NCBI GenBank assembly: GCA_005888735.1
Contig: VBBN01000032.1
Location: 1-64,000, forward strand
Direction of reading: 5' to 3'
Source: Candidatus Bathyarchaeota archaeon
GTDB taxonomy: Archaea; Thermoproteota; Bathyarchaeia; 40CM-2-53-6
Length of the DNA: 64,000 nucleotides
Translations under genes and position numbers: made by a program
The notes under the pieces: generated by a model
Told to the model about the DNA's origin: nothing
The model's input: only the letters and a program-made list of their open reading frames with translations
The model's database searches: none
Part shown: positions 44,777 through 53,265 of the stretch, in pieces
How the letters are laid out: each line of letters begins with the position of its first letter
Numbering within the stretch: the first letter of the stretch is position 1

Positions 44777-44807
44777 GGGAGATTCTTGTGTTGACGCCGA
44801 GTCTCCC
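44777..44807 (-). promoter_or_regulatory. Nine-base inverted repeat in the aceAB leader
   Basis: GGGAGATTC (44777-44785) and GAGTCTCCC (44799-44807) form a nine-base stem (one G-U) with a 13-nt loop, 55-85 nt before the aceA ATG. A TATA-like CTTTATC (minus strand, near 44835-44842) lies just upstream, so the hairpin falls near the transcript's 5' end. It could be an operator or a leader hairpin. Confidence 0.4.
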
Positions 44808-45007
44808 GCACTTCCTTCATATTCACCGCTTGAGATGAAGATAAAGTGTCTCATTCGCAGGATATACTTGGCAATATTTTGCGATAACCAACAGCAGTTG
44901 TGAACAGGATAGACCAAACCGCCTGGGCGTACCCCTAGTGGCGGGCCTCGCTGGGCACAAGGGAGCGCCGCCGAAGCTCCTGAAGCTCCAAGCTCGAGTG
45001 CTCTAGA

Positions 45008-45683
45008 CTACTCCCTTTTCACCAAAACGAAATTTATGATGCACCTAGTCTGGAAGCCCAGTTTCTCATATACACGGATTGCTCCAACATTCTCGGTGCG
45101 GACATGAAGGAAAGGAATCTCGTCTCTCTTCGTAATCCTCTGGATGAGTGTTGAGATAAGTGAGCCGGCGTATCCGCGGCCGCGACGGTCGGGGCGTGTG
45201 CAGACACTACCGATCTCAGAATATCCGAGGAGCCGGAGTTCCTCCCCCGCCATTGCCACGAGTTGACCCGCTTCCCTAATTCCGAGATATGCTCCCAGCT
45301 CAGGCGACCGTCTGCGGAAAGCGTCGAGTTTGGTCAACTCCGCGAGCGCGAGCATCTCATCAACGTGTGAAGTGTTCAGATCCTCAACGCTATGTTCCAC
45401 TGGCGGGGGCACCGGGCCGTTCCACACCATCTGGAAGCAAGGCACCACGCGAGCAACGGTCCAGCCAGTAGGCAAATCAGGCACCGCGACAAGAGCGAGT
45501 TCGGTCGTTCCTGCGGGACCTAGCAGCTGGGCAAGTGAATGATAGGACTCTGCAGATTGATCGCGCGTCGCGGCAAGCGGAGAGACATTCAACGGGGTAT
45601 CGTTTGGCGAGCTGATTCCCCTCAGCAAAAGAAGCGTGGCTGGTTGACAGAGCATTCCAAGCAGGATTATCCAACAAGCTCAA
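45008..45683 (-). pseudogene. GNAT acetyltransferase (FR47-like), frameshifted
   Basis: The C-terminal frame (45008 to about 45590) has the GNAT acetyl-CoA loop SVCTRPDRRGRGYAGSLIST with RGRGYA and FLHVRTENVGAIRVYEKLGF. The N-terminal part lies in another frame from TTG 45683: LLDNPAWNALSTSHASFAEG and NQLAKRYPVE, the usual beginning of this family. A single indel around TACCCCGTTGAATGTCTCTCC (about 45581-45601) joins them into roughly 224 residues. It is an acyltransferase of unknown substrate if ever functional. Confidence 0.75.
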
Positions 45684-45937
45684 CTGTCCTACCCCTACAA
45701 TCAAGCAACCATCGACCTGTCCTAGCGATGCCTGAGAAAGAAGAATGTGCCTATTGATTGTCGCGACTCTCGCCAATAAGCTGGAACAGCACAAGATTAC
45801 CCAGGGCTTAAGAAACGCTCCAGCGATGACCGACGAACAACTCCAAGCGGGCTACCATTGGTGATCTCAGGCCGTTGTAGGGCCGAATTCTCCTAGCAAA
45901 TCCTTCTGAGTATTACTCAGGTTCGAGGGTGAGACAG

Positions 45938-46981
45938 TTAACCATCACCTCGGTCGTCCCCGAGCTGCTCGCGAAGTGCGGGCGATACTCGGGTGCCAAT
46001 CAGTTCGATAGCTCGCATGAGTTTCGCATGAGGTAGGGATGCTGCGTTCATTTGAAAGGTGATGCGGGAGATGCCTCCTAGCGCCTTGCTGTGCCGAATA
46101 ATTTTCTCTACTACCTCGTCCGGGTCGCCGAGGATTAGGGCGCCTTGTGGACCTCGTTGTGCGTCGAAGCTGGCACGGGTAACCGCGGGCCATCCGCGCT
46201 CCCTCCCCACATCGGTCACTGCCTTTGCGTACCCTGGATAGAAATCGTCAGCAGCCTCCTTCGTCGTATCCGCCACGTAGCCTAGGGAATGCATGCCTAC
46301 CTTCAATCTAGTGGAGTGTCCAGCTCTTCTTCCAGCTTCATGGTAGAGATCGAGAAGCGGCCGAAAGCGTCGTGTTTCGCCGCCGATTATTGCGACCATT
46401 AGGGGAAGTCCGAGTACGCCGGCGCGGGCGAACGATTGCGGAGTTCCGCCCACTCCTACCCATATCGGGAAAGGGTTCTGTATTGGCCGAGGATAGACTC
46501 CTTGCCCAGTTAGAGCAGGGCGGTGTTCGCCTGACCAACGAACGTGCTCATTGTCGCGGATCTTCAGGAGTAGCTCGAGTTTTTCTGCGAAGAGCGAGTC
46601 GTAGTCCTCCAGTCGATAGCCGAAGAGTGGGAAAGCTTCGATGAACGAGCCTCGGCCGACAACCATCTCCGCCCTACCTTGCGAGAGAAGATCAAGTGTC
46701 GCGAAGTTCTGAAACACTCTCACGGGGTCGGCTGCGCTCAGTACTGTTACGGCACTGGTGAGACGTATGCGGTGTGTTCGGGCTGCTGCCGCCCCGAGGA
46801 TAATTGCGGGGGCCGAGTCGAGGTAGTCCTTGCGGTGGTGCTCGCCTATTCCGTATACGTCCAGCCCAATCTTGTCGGCATATTCGATCTCCTCGAGCAT
46901 TTCGCGGAGACGATCGGACGGGCTGACCGCGAGGCTCGTGTCGGTGTATGCGGCTGCGAAACTATCTATCCCGACCTGCAC
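45938..46981 (-). CDS. LLM-class flavin-dependent oxidoreductase
   Basis: 347 residues, a luciferase-like TIM-barrel protein using FMN or F420. Motifs: EYADKIGLDVYGIGEHHRKD, ARTHRIRLTSAVTVLSAADP, GRAEMVVGRGSFIEAFPLFG, and GVYPRPIQNPFPIWVGVGGT with the typical IWVG(V/A)GG strand. GEHH is typical of the bacterial luciferase-like branch. The substrate is unknown. It stands alone on the minus strand between the broken GNAT and hydrolase genes. A second, only distantly related LLM protein begins the operon at 50216. Confidence 0.9.
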   Translation of the reverse strand: MQVGIDSFAAAYTDTSLAVSPSDRLREMLEEIEYADKIGLDVYGIGEHHRKDYLDSAPAIILGAAAARTHRIRLTSAVTVLSAADPVRVFQNFATLDLLSQGRAEMVVGRGSFIEAFPLFGYRLEDYDSLFAEKLELLLKIRDNEHVRWSGEHRPALTGQGVYPRPIQNPFPIWVGVGGTPQSFARAGVLGLPLMVAIIGGETRRFRPLLDLYHEAGRRAGHSTRLKVGMHSLGYVADTTKEAADDFYPGYAKAVTDVGRERGWPAVTRASFDAQRGPQGALILGDPDEVVEKIIRHSKALGGISRITFQMNAASLPHAKLMRAIELIGTRVSPALREQLGDDRGDG

Positions 46982-47052
46982 TAGTAGCCTCCCAGCTCGA
47001 GATTCTGATTGTGCATCATTTAGAAGGAACTAATCCAGTATTAGATATAAAG

Positions 47053-47905
47053 TTAGTAGTAGTAGACTACCAAGTAGGTTCCCTGAATCATATCAAGTAG
47101 CGTCCTCGAGCAGGAACCCCAAATCATTCGGCTAGTGGCAGCCGGCTTCTCTGACAACAGGAAATGCGTAGTTCCGGGAATGACGCCCAATTTCGCCCCC
47201 TTGATCGACCGGAACAACTCCAGCGTGTGCTCCGGAGTAACCGCGTCTCTGTCCGCGACCATTACCAACGTAGGAGCACTGATCTTCGCAAGCTCTTCCC
47301 TTCGAATGTGGGGTTCGTTGAACCACATTTTCATCGTCTTCTCAAAGACAACCGGGAAGTGAGCGGCGCCATCAGGCGTTACGTCGTCGTAGTGCTTCAC
47401 CAACATCGCCTGGCCTTTCCTAAAGGACTCCGGCGTCGCCGACCTAATCCAGTCCAGAACTTGGACAGACTGAGAACTGGTATCGAACATCCCACTCACG
47501 CAAACCATGCGCTTGACCGGATCTGGTCGAGAAATGGAGAGAAGAAGAGCGATGATTGCCCCATCGCTCCACCCGACGAGGTTCGTCGCCCCAAGCCCCA
47601 GCGCTTCGATGAAATCGATGTGTACTCTGACATGGTGACGAAACTGACGGGTTCCTTGTTGTCGGCCGTGTGTCCGTGCCCTGGCCGTTCGAAGGCAACT
47701 ACTTTGAAGTGCTTCGCCAGTATTGGAATCTGTGAAGAGAAGTCCTCAACAGTCCCAAACCCTCCGTGTAGCAATAACAAAGGTTCGCCATCCCTCCATG
47801 TCTCATAGAAGATCGCGATCCCCTAATCGGGAGATACGCCTTGACGGCTGGCACGGAGTCGCCCGAGACCGCCGTGTAGTTAAGACTCAGTTTTGATGAA
47901 GACAC
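47053..47905 (-). pseudogene. Alpha/beta hydrolase, two frameshifts
   Basis: Three frame segments make one hydrolase. First, 47905 to about 47825 reads KLSLNYTAVSGDSVPAVKAY. Second, about 47820-47620 reads GIAIFYETWRDGEPLLLLHG, GHGHTADNKEPVSFVTMSEY. Third, about 47618-47053 reads DFIEALGLGATNLVGWSDGA and VMVADRDAVTPEHTLELF, GTTHFLLSE. The catalytic triad would be Ser in GWSDG, Asp in ADRDAV and His in GTTHF. Indels are needed near GATTAGGGGATC (about 47818-47829) and ACACATCGATTTC (about 47608-47620). The C-terminus (TYLVVYYY) is odd and may also be shifted. Confidence 0.75.
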
Positions 47906-47926
47906 GTTTCTCGGAGAAGAAGGAAT

Positions 47927-48511
47927 CTATTCGCGGGCTCCGTGCTCTCGAAGCAACTTGGTGATTTCGCTATTCTGACGCTCCTCAGCAAGCTTTAGCG
48001 CGGTCTTGCCTTGAAAGTTCTTCCAGGCCAAGTCCGGCCTGGTGTTCTCAAGCAGCCAGGTCACAATCCAGGTGTCGTCTCGACTCACAGCATTATGCAA
48101 TGCCGGTGACAGACCAACAGTCGCCCCACGTGCGATCAGAAACTCGACTAGTTCCAGATTACGTCCAAAGCCGGCATGAGTGAGAAGCGGAATGCCATGG
48201 GCACCCTTAGCGTGAATCTTAGCCGGGTCTTGCGCCAAGAACTTCTCGACCTGGTCCTTTCTACCAAGCATCGCAGCGGTGCAAATGTCAAGCGGCGCTC
48301 CCTTCGCTAATAGAAACTCTGCAACTGAAACACTTCCGACCTGCGCCGCGGCCTGAATGGCAGTTTCCCTGTCATCTTCCTTCCACGGGTACGCCGCGTT
48401 AAGCAATTCTGGGCTTTCAGCTAACAGCTGTTTCACACGTTCCAAGTTGCCGTGGCCGGCGATGACGAACTCGCGGACCAGGTCAGGGTTCAGAGTCTTC
48501 GTTTGCTCCAT
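47927..48511 (-). CDS. Ankyrin-repeat protein
   Basis: 194 residues from ATG 48511. Five to six ankyrin repeats: NLERVKQLLAESPELLNAAY, RETAIQAAAQVGSVSVAEFL, KDQVEKFLAQDPAKIHAKGA, GIPLLTHAGFGRNLELVEFL, NFQGKTALKLAEERQNSEIT. No other domain and no signal peptide, so probably a cytosolic protein-binding module. The partner is unknown. Confidence 0.88.
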   Translation of the reverse strand: MEQTKTLNPDLVREFVIAGHGNLERVKQLLAESPELLNAAYPWKEDDRETAIQAAAQVGSVSVAEFLLAKGAPLDICTAAMLGRKDQVEKFLAQDPAKIHAKGAHGIPLLTHAGFGRNLELVEFLIARGATVGLSPALHNAVSRDDTWIVTWLLENTRPDLAWKNFQGKTALKLAEERQNSEITKLLREHGARE

Positions 48512-48569
48512 TTACTGACACCACCCTCTGACTAGAGGCTCTCTCAAAAACCCAGCGGCGTCTGATATG

Positions 48570-48587
48570 CCCGGCCTCTGGGCCGGG
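48570..48587. other. GC-rich hairpin between divergent genes
   Basis: CCCGGCC-TCTG-GGCCGGG forms a perfect seven-base stem with a four-base loop in the 174-nt gap between the divergent ankyrin and M48-like genes. As both genes read away from it, it is not a shared terminator; it could be an operator or leader structure. Confidence 0.4.
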
Positions 48588-48685
48588 ACAAGTCACGGAT
48601 TACTCGTACTCCGACTCACGCGTTTCCCAGCTAGTCCTTCCACTAAGTGTATTACGATGGATGGGGAAAGGTATAGGATCGACAT

Positions 48686-49660
48686 TTGGAAAAACTACGC
48701 CGACTAAGCTGGTTCGAGCGAATCAGGACAGACCCCAGCCCAGAAGACGACTCGCTCCTACAGATAACACGAGTACTATCAGCACAGCTCCTAGTCTTGT
48801 TCTGGTATAAGCAGATTGTCTGGGGCAGATTCGACAAACCCGGCTGGGGCTGGATGATATCAAAACCGGTAATCTTCTCCAGAGGAGTACTCGCCTTTCC
48901 AGGGCCCCTCCCCGAAGCCGAACTCATGCTACCGGAATACCTGAAAGGAAAACTGTTGCTCGACGAGTGGAGACTCCTCATCGCTATGCACCTGTTGAGG
49001 TTCAATGCCTACAACTCGGGAAGAATGAGCAAACTACTCGGAAAGATGCTCCTAGCTCTCTTTGGCGCATTCATCCCTCTGCTATTCCTCGTCCCAACGA
49101 TTGTCGGGAGAGCGTGGGGTCCGCTTCCTGTTTTTCTAGCTTGGAGTCCTGCACTCCTACTTTTCGCGCTCTGGGCGCGAGGATCTCTGAGAAAGTGGGA
49201 ATTTGAATTGGACAGGAGCCTTGCCAACCGGTTCGGTACAGAGTCTATCTCTCAGGTTCTTGAAAAGATGAAAACCCTCGACCCAAGAGCAACACCGTCA
49301 ACGCGCCGGGCACGATTTCTCGCGTACTGGAGTCCAAGCATCAGTGAGAGAATTGATGAGTTGAAGAACCCGCACCTCGTCGGTCTTCCGAAACCATCAA
49401 GAATACCCAAAATAGGCCTCCGCGGACGCGCCACCATCACTATCGCTGGCTTGGCTATTTTCTGGGGTTCGGGGGTAGTCGAGGGCAAACTGTACGCTAA
49501 GGGCCAGAACACCGTAGCCTGTGCAACGAATACTTGTGCGGTCCTCGTCGTCACGAGCGCGGTGGGATATTGGCTGGCCATTTTGGCAGGAGCAAGCGTG
49601 GTTGCGGGAGTCGCACAGCGAGTTCGACAAGGCAGAAGGAAGACAATTGCCCTAGTTTGA
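48686..49660 (+). CDS. M48-like membrane protein apparently lacking the HExxH zinc site
   Basis: 324 residues from TTG 48686. The layout resembles M48/BlaR1-like membrane proteases. A soluble start is followed by LLLDEWRLLIAMHLLRFNAY where active enzymes have (V)LAHELAH-x-N. Two membrane helices follow (LGKMLLALFGAFIPLLFLVP and LPVFLAWSPALLLFALW), then KWEFELDRSLANRFGTESIS, matching the third-ligand region E-x-E-x-D-R. Two more helices lie near the C-terminus. HExxH is absent (AMHLLRF), so catalysis by the usual mechanism is unlikely. Compare the intact relative at 58674-59591. The similarity is a reading by eye. Confidence 0.55.
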   Translation: MEKLRRLSWFERIRTDPSPEDDSLLQITRVLSAQLLVLFWYKQIVWGRFDKPGWGWMISKPVIFSRGVLAFPGPLPEAELMLPEYLKGKLLLDEWRLLIAMHLLRFNAYNSGRMSKLLGKMLLALFGAFIPLLFLVPTIVGRAWGPLPVFLAWSPALLLFALWARGSLRKWEFELDRSLANRFGTESISQVLEKMKTLDPRATPSTRRARFLAYWSPSISERIDELKNPHLVGLPKPSRIPKIGLRGRATITIAGLAIFWGSGVVEGKLYAKGQNTVACATNTCAVLVVTSAVGYWLAILAGASVVAGVAQRVRQGRRKTIALV

Positions 49661-49693
49661 AGAAGAGCTCCCAAGTCGCCTCAGAACGTCAGG

Positions 49694-50143
49694 CTAGGAC
49701 TTACAGTACTTGGGGGCCAATCTTTTCGCGCGTTCGATTAGCTCAGCATCGATGCCCGTCTTAGCTGGTTCTGTCGAAAACCAGGCTGTGAGAATTTCCC
49801 TTGCAACGGCTTGTGACACGCTTCGCAGACTCATCGCCAAGACGTTGGCGTCGTCCCAGAGGCGCGCTCCCTCAGCGGTTTCAGCGTCATGGCAGAGTGC
49901 AGCACGGAGCCTGGGACTTTGTTCGCAGCTATGCTGACACCGGTCCCTGTCCAGCAGAAAAGAACTCCCTGTCCGCTCTTCCGGAGCTAACCTCGAGAGC
50001 AACCTCTTCACCCACATCAGGCCACCCAGCAGGTCGCCCTTGAGCGGTCCGACCAGCTCGAGCTGATGGCCCTCCTTCCTGAGATGGTCTCCCACAAAGT
50101 CAGCCAGAAGTGTCCTCTCGTCGCTGCCGACAGCCAGTTTCAA
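49694..50143 (-). pseudogene. RpiB/LacAB-family sugar-phosphate isomerase, three frameshifts
   Basis: From TTG 50143, frame 1 reads LKLAVGSDERTLLADFVGDH and LRKEGHQLELVGP. Frame 2 (about 50030-49985) reads WPDVGEEVALEVSSGRADR. Frame 3 (about 49975-49905) reads GVLFCWTGTGVSIAANKVPG. Frame 1 then resumes LRAALCHDAETAEGARLWDD, ANVLAMSLRSVSQAVAREIL to a stop at 49694. In order these are the conserved blocks of ribose-5-phosphate isomerase B, including the active-site Cys in FCWTGTG. Transitions fall at short G/C runs. Three indels in 450 nt make a true pseudogene likely. It is divergent from the catabolic operon. Confidence 0.85.
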
Positions 50144-50215
50144 ACTGCGCTTCCGGTTCCACCAGCACGACATAGATCTTACCGTCAAATACCCCAAAAG
50201 CCCCCTGAGCCAGGC

Positions 50216-51046
50216 ATGAAGTGCGGCTTCGTCCTTCCGGGAGGCGATGCTCAAACTGGAGGCGACATGGCCAGTGCCGCAGAGAACGCCGGCTGGGACG
50301 GACTCTTCGTCTGGGAACCAGTGTGGGGAATCGACGCCTGGGTCACACTCGCCGTGGCGGCAGTACGAACTAAGAAGATCCGTCTCGGAACGATGATATC
50401 CCCGCTATCACGCATGCGACCTTGGAAGCTTGCTAGCGAAGCGCTAACACTAGACCGGTTGTCGAAAGGGAGGGTCATCATTTCCGTCGGTTTGGGCTCG
50501 ATCGACACGGGTTTCAAGCAGTTTGGAGAAGAGACTGACCGGAAGACGCGTGCGGAACTCGTGGACGAGAGTCTGGAAATCGTCACTGGCCTATGGCATG
50601 GCCAGCCTTTCAACTATTCAGGCAAACATTACCGGGTACGAGAAACAAAGTTTATGCTTCCTCCACCGCCAGTCCAAAAGCCGAGAATACCAATCTGGAT
50701 CGTTGGAGCATGGCCCAAAGCCAAGTCTATGGGGCGTGCCCTCAGATACGATGGAATCCTGCCCACCATAGCCCAATCTGACGGGTCCTTCGCAAGGCCC
50801 GGCGTTGAGGACGTTCGAAAGGTTGCCGAATTCGTGCAGACAAAACGTTCTGTGAAGAAACGGTTCGACATAGTGGTTGAGGCCGATAACACTACCAGCG
50901 CTCTGAAGCAAGCCTCCCAGTTTGCGAAAGCAGGAGCTACGTGGTGGATAGATTCCATGTGGTCGCAGACCGACAAGATGTTCACACGCAAGGGAAAGAG
51001 CAAAGTTCTCAAGAAGATTGAACAGGGTCCTCCGAGAGCAGACTGA
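50216..51046 (+). CDS. LLM-class (probably F420-dependent) oxidoreductase, first gene of the catabolic operon
   Basis: 276 residues from ATG 50216 (KCGFVLPGGDAQTGGDMASA). The upstream in-frame start at 50066 would run through the rpiB remnant and is rejected. Luciferase-like barrel: VRTKKIRLGTMISPLSRMRP, KGRVIISVGLGSIDTGFKQF, FNYSGKHYRVRETKFMLPPP, PRIPIWIVGAWPKAKSMGRA. It probably uses F420 or FMN to oxidise or reduce a pathway intermediate. Its stop lies 2 nt before the thioesterase ATG, so they are co-translated. Confidence 0.9.
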   Translation: MKCGFVLPGGDAQTGGDMASAAENAGWDGLFVWEPVWGIDAWVTLAVAAVRTKKIRLGTMISPLSRMRPWKLASEALTLDRLSKGRVIISVGLGSIDTGFKQFGEETDRKTRAELVDESLEIVTGLWHGQPFNYSGKHYRVRETKFMLPPPPVQKPRIPIWIVGAWPKAKSMGRALRYDGILPTIAQSDGSFARPGVEDVRKVAEFVQTKRSVKKRFDIVVEADNTTSALKQASQFAKAGATWWIDSMWSQTDKMFTRKGKSKVLKKIEQGPPRAD

Positions 51047-51048
51047 TA

Positions 51049-51531
51049 ATGAGGCAGTCAAAGCCGGTAAGCGCGTCGAGGAGCATCTTGTCAATGCAGA
51101 TGCTCCCCAGTGATGCCAACCCAATGGGGTTCGTCCACGGAGGAACAATCCTCAAGCTCGTCGACACCGCAGCGGCCGTGGCCGCAATGAGACATGCTAG
51201 GCAAACGGTCGTGTCCGCGAGCATTGACAAGATGGACTTCTATCACCGGGTATTCGTCGGAGACCTCCTAATCCTCAAATCCTCGGTCAACTACACCGGT
51301 CGGACCTCTATGGAAGTAGGGGTCAGAATCGAAGCCGAGGATCTGAAGACCGGCAAGACCTCCCACACAGGGTCCTCATACGTCACATACGTCGCGCTGG
51401 ACGACGAAGGCGAACCCACTGAAATCCCAGAAGTCAATCCTCATACCAAGGAAGAAAAACGAAGATGGCTTGAAGGAAAGCAACGACGAGAAGTACGGCT
51501 CCGCTTGGCCAGAAAACGAGGAAAAGCCTAG
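51049..51531 (+). CDS. Hotdog-fold acyl-CoA thioesterase (YciA/BFIT-like)
   Basis: 160 residues. Hydrolyses acyl-CoA to free acid and CoA. Motifs: LPSDANPMGFVHGGTILKLV (Asn and HGG with the catalytic Asp nearby), DKMDFYHRVFVGDLLILKSS, and TSMEVGVRIEAEDLKTGK. A basic tail (RREVRLRLARKRGKA) is unusual. Within the operon it could recycle CoA from dead-end esters, as PaaI does in phenylacetate breakdown. It is followed by the dehydrogenase gene after 12 nt. Confidence 0.92.
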   Translation: MRQSKPVSASRSILSMQMLPSDANPMGFVHGGTILKLVDTAAAVAAMRHARQTVVSASIDKMDFYHRVFVGDLLILKSSVNYTGRTSMEVGVRIEAEDLKTGKTSHTGSSYVTYVALDDEGEPTEIPEVNPHTKEEKRRWLEGKQRREVRLRLARKRGKA

Positions 51532-51543
51532 AGGCAACAACTG

Positions 51544-52440
51544 TTGAAAGTCGGAATCGTCGGCTTTGGAATGATGGGCAGGCAAATCGCCCAAGTCTTC
51601 GCCCAACACGAAAACGAAGTGTCGGTCACGGATGAGAACCATGAATCGCTTGGACTGGGCATGGATGAGATAGAAAACGGACCCTACGGACTCAAAGCCG
51701 CCGTTGCAAGAGGAAAACTCTCCACCACAGATTCGTCAACAGTCCTTTCGAGAATCAAGACCGTGGTCCATCTGAAAGATGCTTGCGCACATGCCGACCT
51801 TGTGATAGAAGCAGTGTACGAAGACCCTGATCTAAAGCAAAGAGTCTTCCAGGAAATAGACTCCTCTGCACCGCCAACCGCCTTGCTCGCATCAAACACG
51901 TCCACTCTAACCCTCACAAAGATAGCTGCGAAAGTCAAACGAAAGGAACGGGTCCTAGGAATGCATTTCTTCAATCCAGCCCAGGCCACGAAACTGGTCG
52001 AAGTCATCCATTCACGCGAGACCGCGCCAGAGACCATCCAACGGGGCCTCGAGATCATCAAACTGATTGGCAAGACCCCGATACTCGCAAAGGATGAACC
52101 GGGATTCATCGCAAATAGGCTGGGCTTGACTCTGTTCCAGGAGGCGTCTAGGCTTCTAGAAGATGAAATCGCCAGTATCAACGATATCGACAATGCAATG
52201 AAACTGGGCTACGGTCACCCGATGGGACCCTTCCAGACCGCAGATTTAGTAGGTCTTGACACGCGGTTGAGAAACCTAGAGTCACTGTTCCATGCTACCG
52301 GGGACCAAAAATGGCTCCCGTCAAAAGCGCTTCGGGAAATGGTCAACCAAGGCTACTTGGGAGACCCGTCGAAAAGGCGAGGAAGCAAGGGCGGATACTA
52401 CCAGTTCTTCAGAATCGAACCGCGAACAGAGCCGCCTTAG
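51544..52440 (+). CDS. 3-hydroxyacyl-CoA dehydrogenase
   Basis: 298 residues from TTG 51544. NAD-dependent oxidation of 3-hydroxyacyl-CoA to 3-ketoacyl-CoA. N-terminal Rossmann motif VGIVGFGMMGRQIAQVF, catalytic Ser in ASNTSTL, His in GMHFFNPA, and the C-terminal dimer domain (GYGHPMGPFQTADLVGLDTR). Same length class as Hbd/PaaH. It works with the two crotonases and the thiolase downstream in a beta-oxidation sequence. Confidence 0.94.
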   Translation: MKVGIVGFGMMGRQIAQVFAQHENEVSVTDENHESLGLGMDEIENGPYGLKAAVARGKLSTTDSSTVLSRIKTVVHLKDACAHADLVIEAVYEDPDLKQRVFQEIDSSAPPTALLASNTSTLTLTKIAAKVKRKERVLGMHFFNPAQATKLVEVIHSRETAPETIQRGLEIIKLIGKTPILAKDEPGFIANRLGLTLFQEASRLLEDEIASINDIDNAMKLGYGHPMGPFQTADLVGLDTRLRNLESLFHATGDQKWLPSKALREMVNQGYLGDPSKRRGSKGGYYQFFRIEPRTEPP

Positions 52441-52487
52441 TCCAACGCTTTATACAGTTTCGAGCGTCACGATAAGCTAGACCGTCG

Positions 52488-53261
52488 TTGCCCTACGAAC
52501 ACATTCTCGTGGAAACCGAGCCTCCTGTGGGCATAATCCGCCTCAACCGTCCGAAGGTCCTCAACGCACTTTCCTTCGACGTTCTCCGCGAAATCGTCGA
52601 TGCACTAGAAAAATTCGATAAAGATGAAACAATCAAAGCAACACTGCTAACGGGAAGCGACGAGGCCTTCTCCGCAGGAGCAGACATCAAAGAACTGTCC
52701 GAGGCAACTCCCGTCGGTCTAATCGAGCGAAACCAGTTCGCCCTCTGGGACAGACTCAAGAGAACAGCCAAACCCATCGTCGGAGCCGTCAGCGGCTACG
52801 CCTACGGAGGCGGCTGCGAACTCGCGATGAACTGCGACATCATAATCGCATCCGAAACCGCGAAGTTCGGCCAACCCGAAATCAATATCGGAATAATGCC
52901 AGGCGCAGGCGGGACACAGCGTTTGACTCGAACCATCGGAAAATTCCGCTCGATGGAAATGATTCTAACCGGCCAACCCATCACAGCACGCGAAGCGGAG
53001 AAGCATGGCCTAGTCAACAAAGTCGTCCCCGTAGAGGCCTACCTCCAAGAAGCGAAGAAACTGGCAATGCAGATTTCCCAAAAAGCCCCAGTCGCAGTTC
53101 GCCTCGCCAAAGAAGCAGTGCTCAAAGCCTTCGACACACCCCTGGAAGAAGGACTACAATACGAGAGAAGAAACTTCTATCTACTATTCTCCACCGAAGA
53201 CATGAAAGAAGGAATGAAAGCCTTCACCGAGAAGCGGCCGCCCCATTTCAAAGGACGATGA
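52488..53261 (+). CDS. Enoyl-CoA hydratase
   Basis: 257 residues from TTG 52488. Hydrates trans-2-enoyl-CoA. Oxyanion loop AFSAGADIKELSE and the pair of catalytic Glu in GYAYGGGCELAMNCD and FGQPEINIGIMPGAGGTQRL are both present, as in true hydratases (crotonase, PaaF). Followed by the second crotonase after only 4 nt, so probably a working pair. Confidence 0.95.
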   Translation: MPYEHILVETEPPVGIIRLNRPKVLNALSFDVLREIVDALEKFDKDETIKATLLTGSDEAFSAGADIKELSEATPVGLIERNQFALWDRLKRTAKPIVGAVSGYAYGGGCELAMNCDIIIASETAKFGQPEINIGIMPGAGGTQRLTRTIGKFRSMEMILTGQPITAREAEKHGLVNKVVPVEAYLQEAKKLAMQISQKAPVAVRLAKEAVLKAFDTPLEEGLQYERRNFYLLFSTEDMKEGMKAFTEKRPPHFKGR

Positions 53262-53265
53262 CAAG

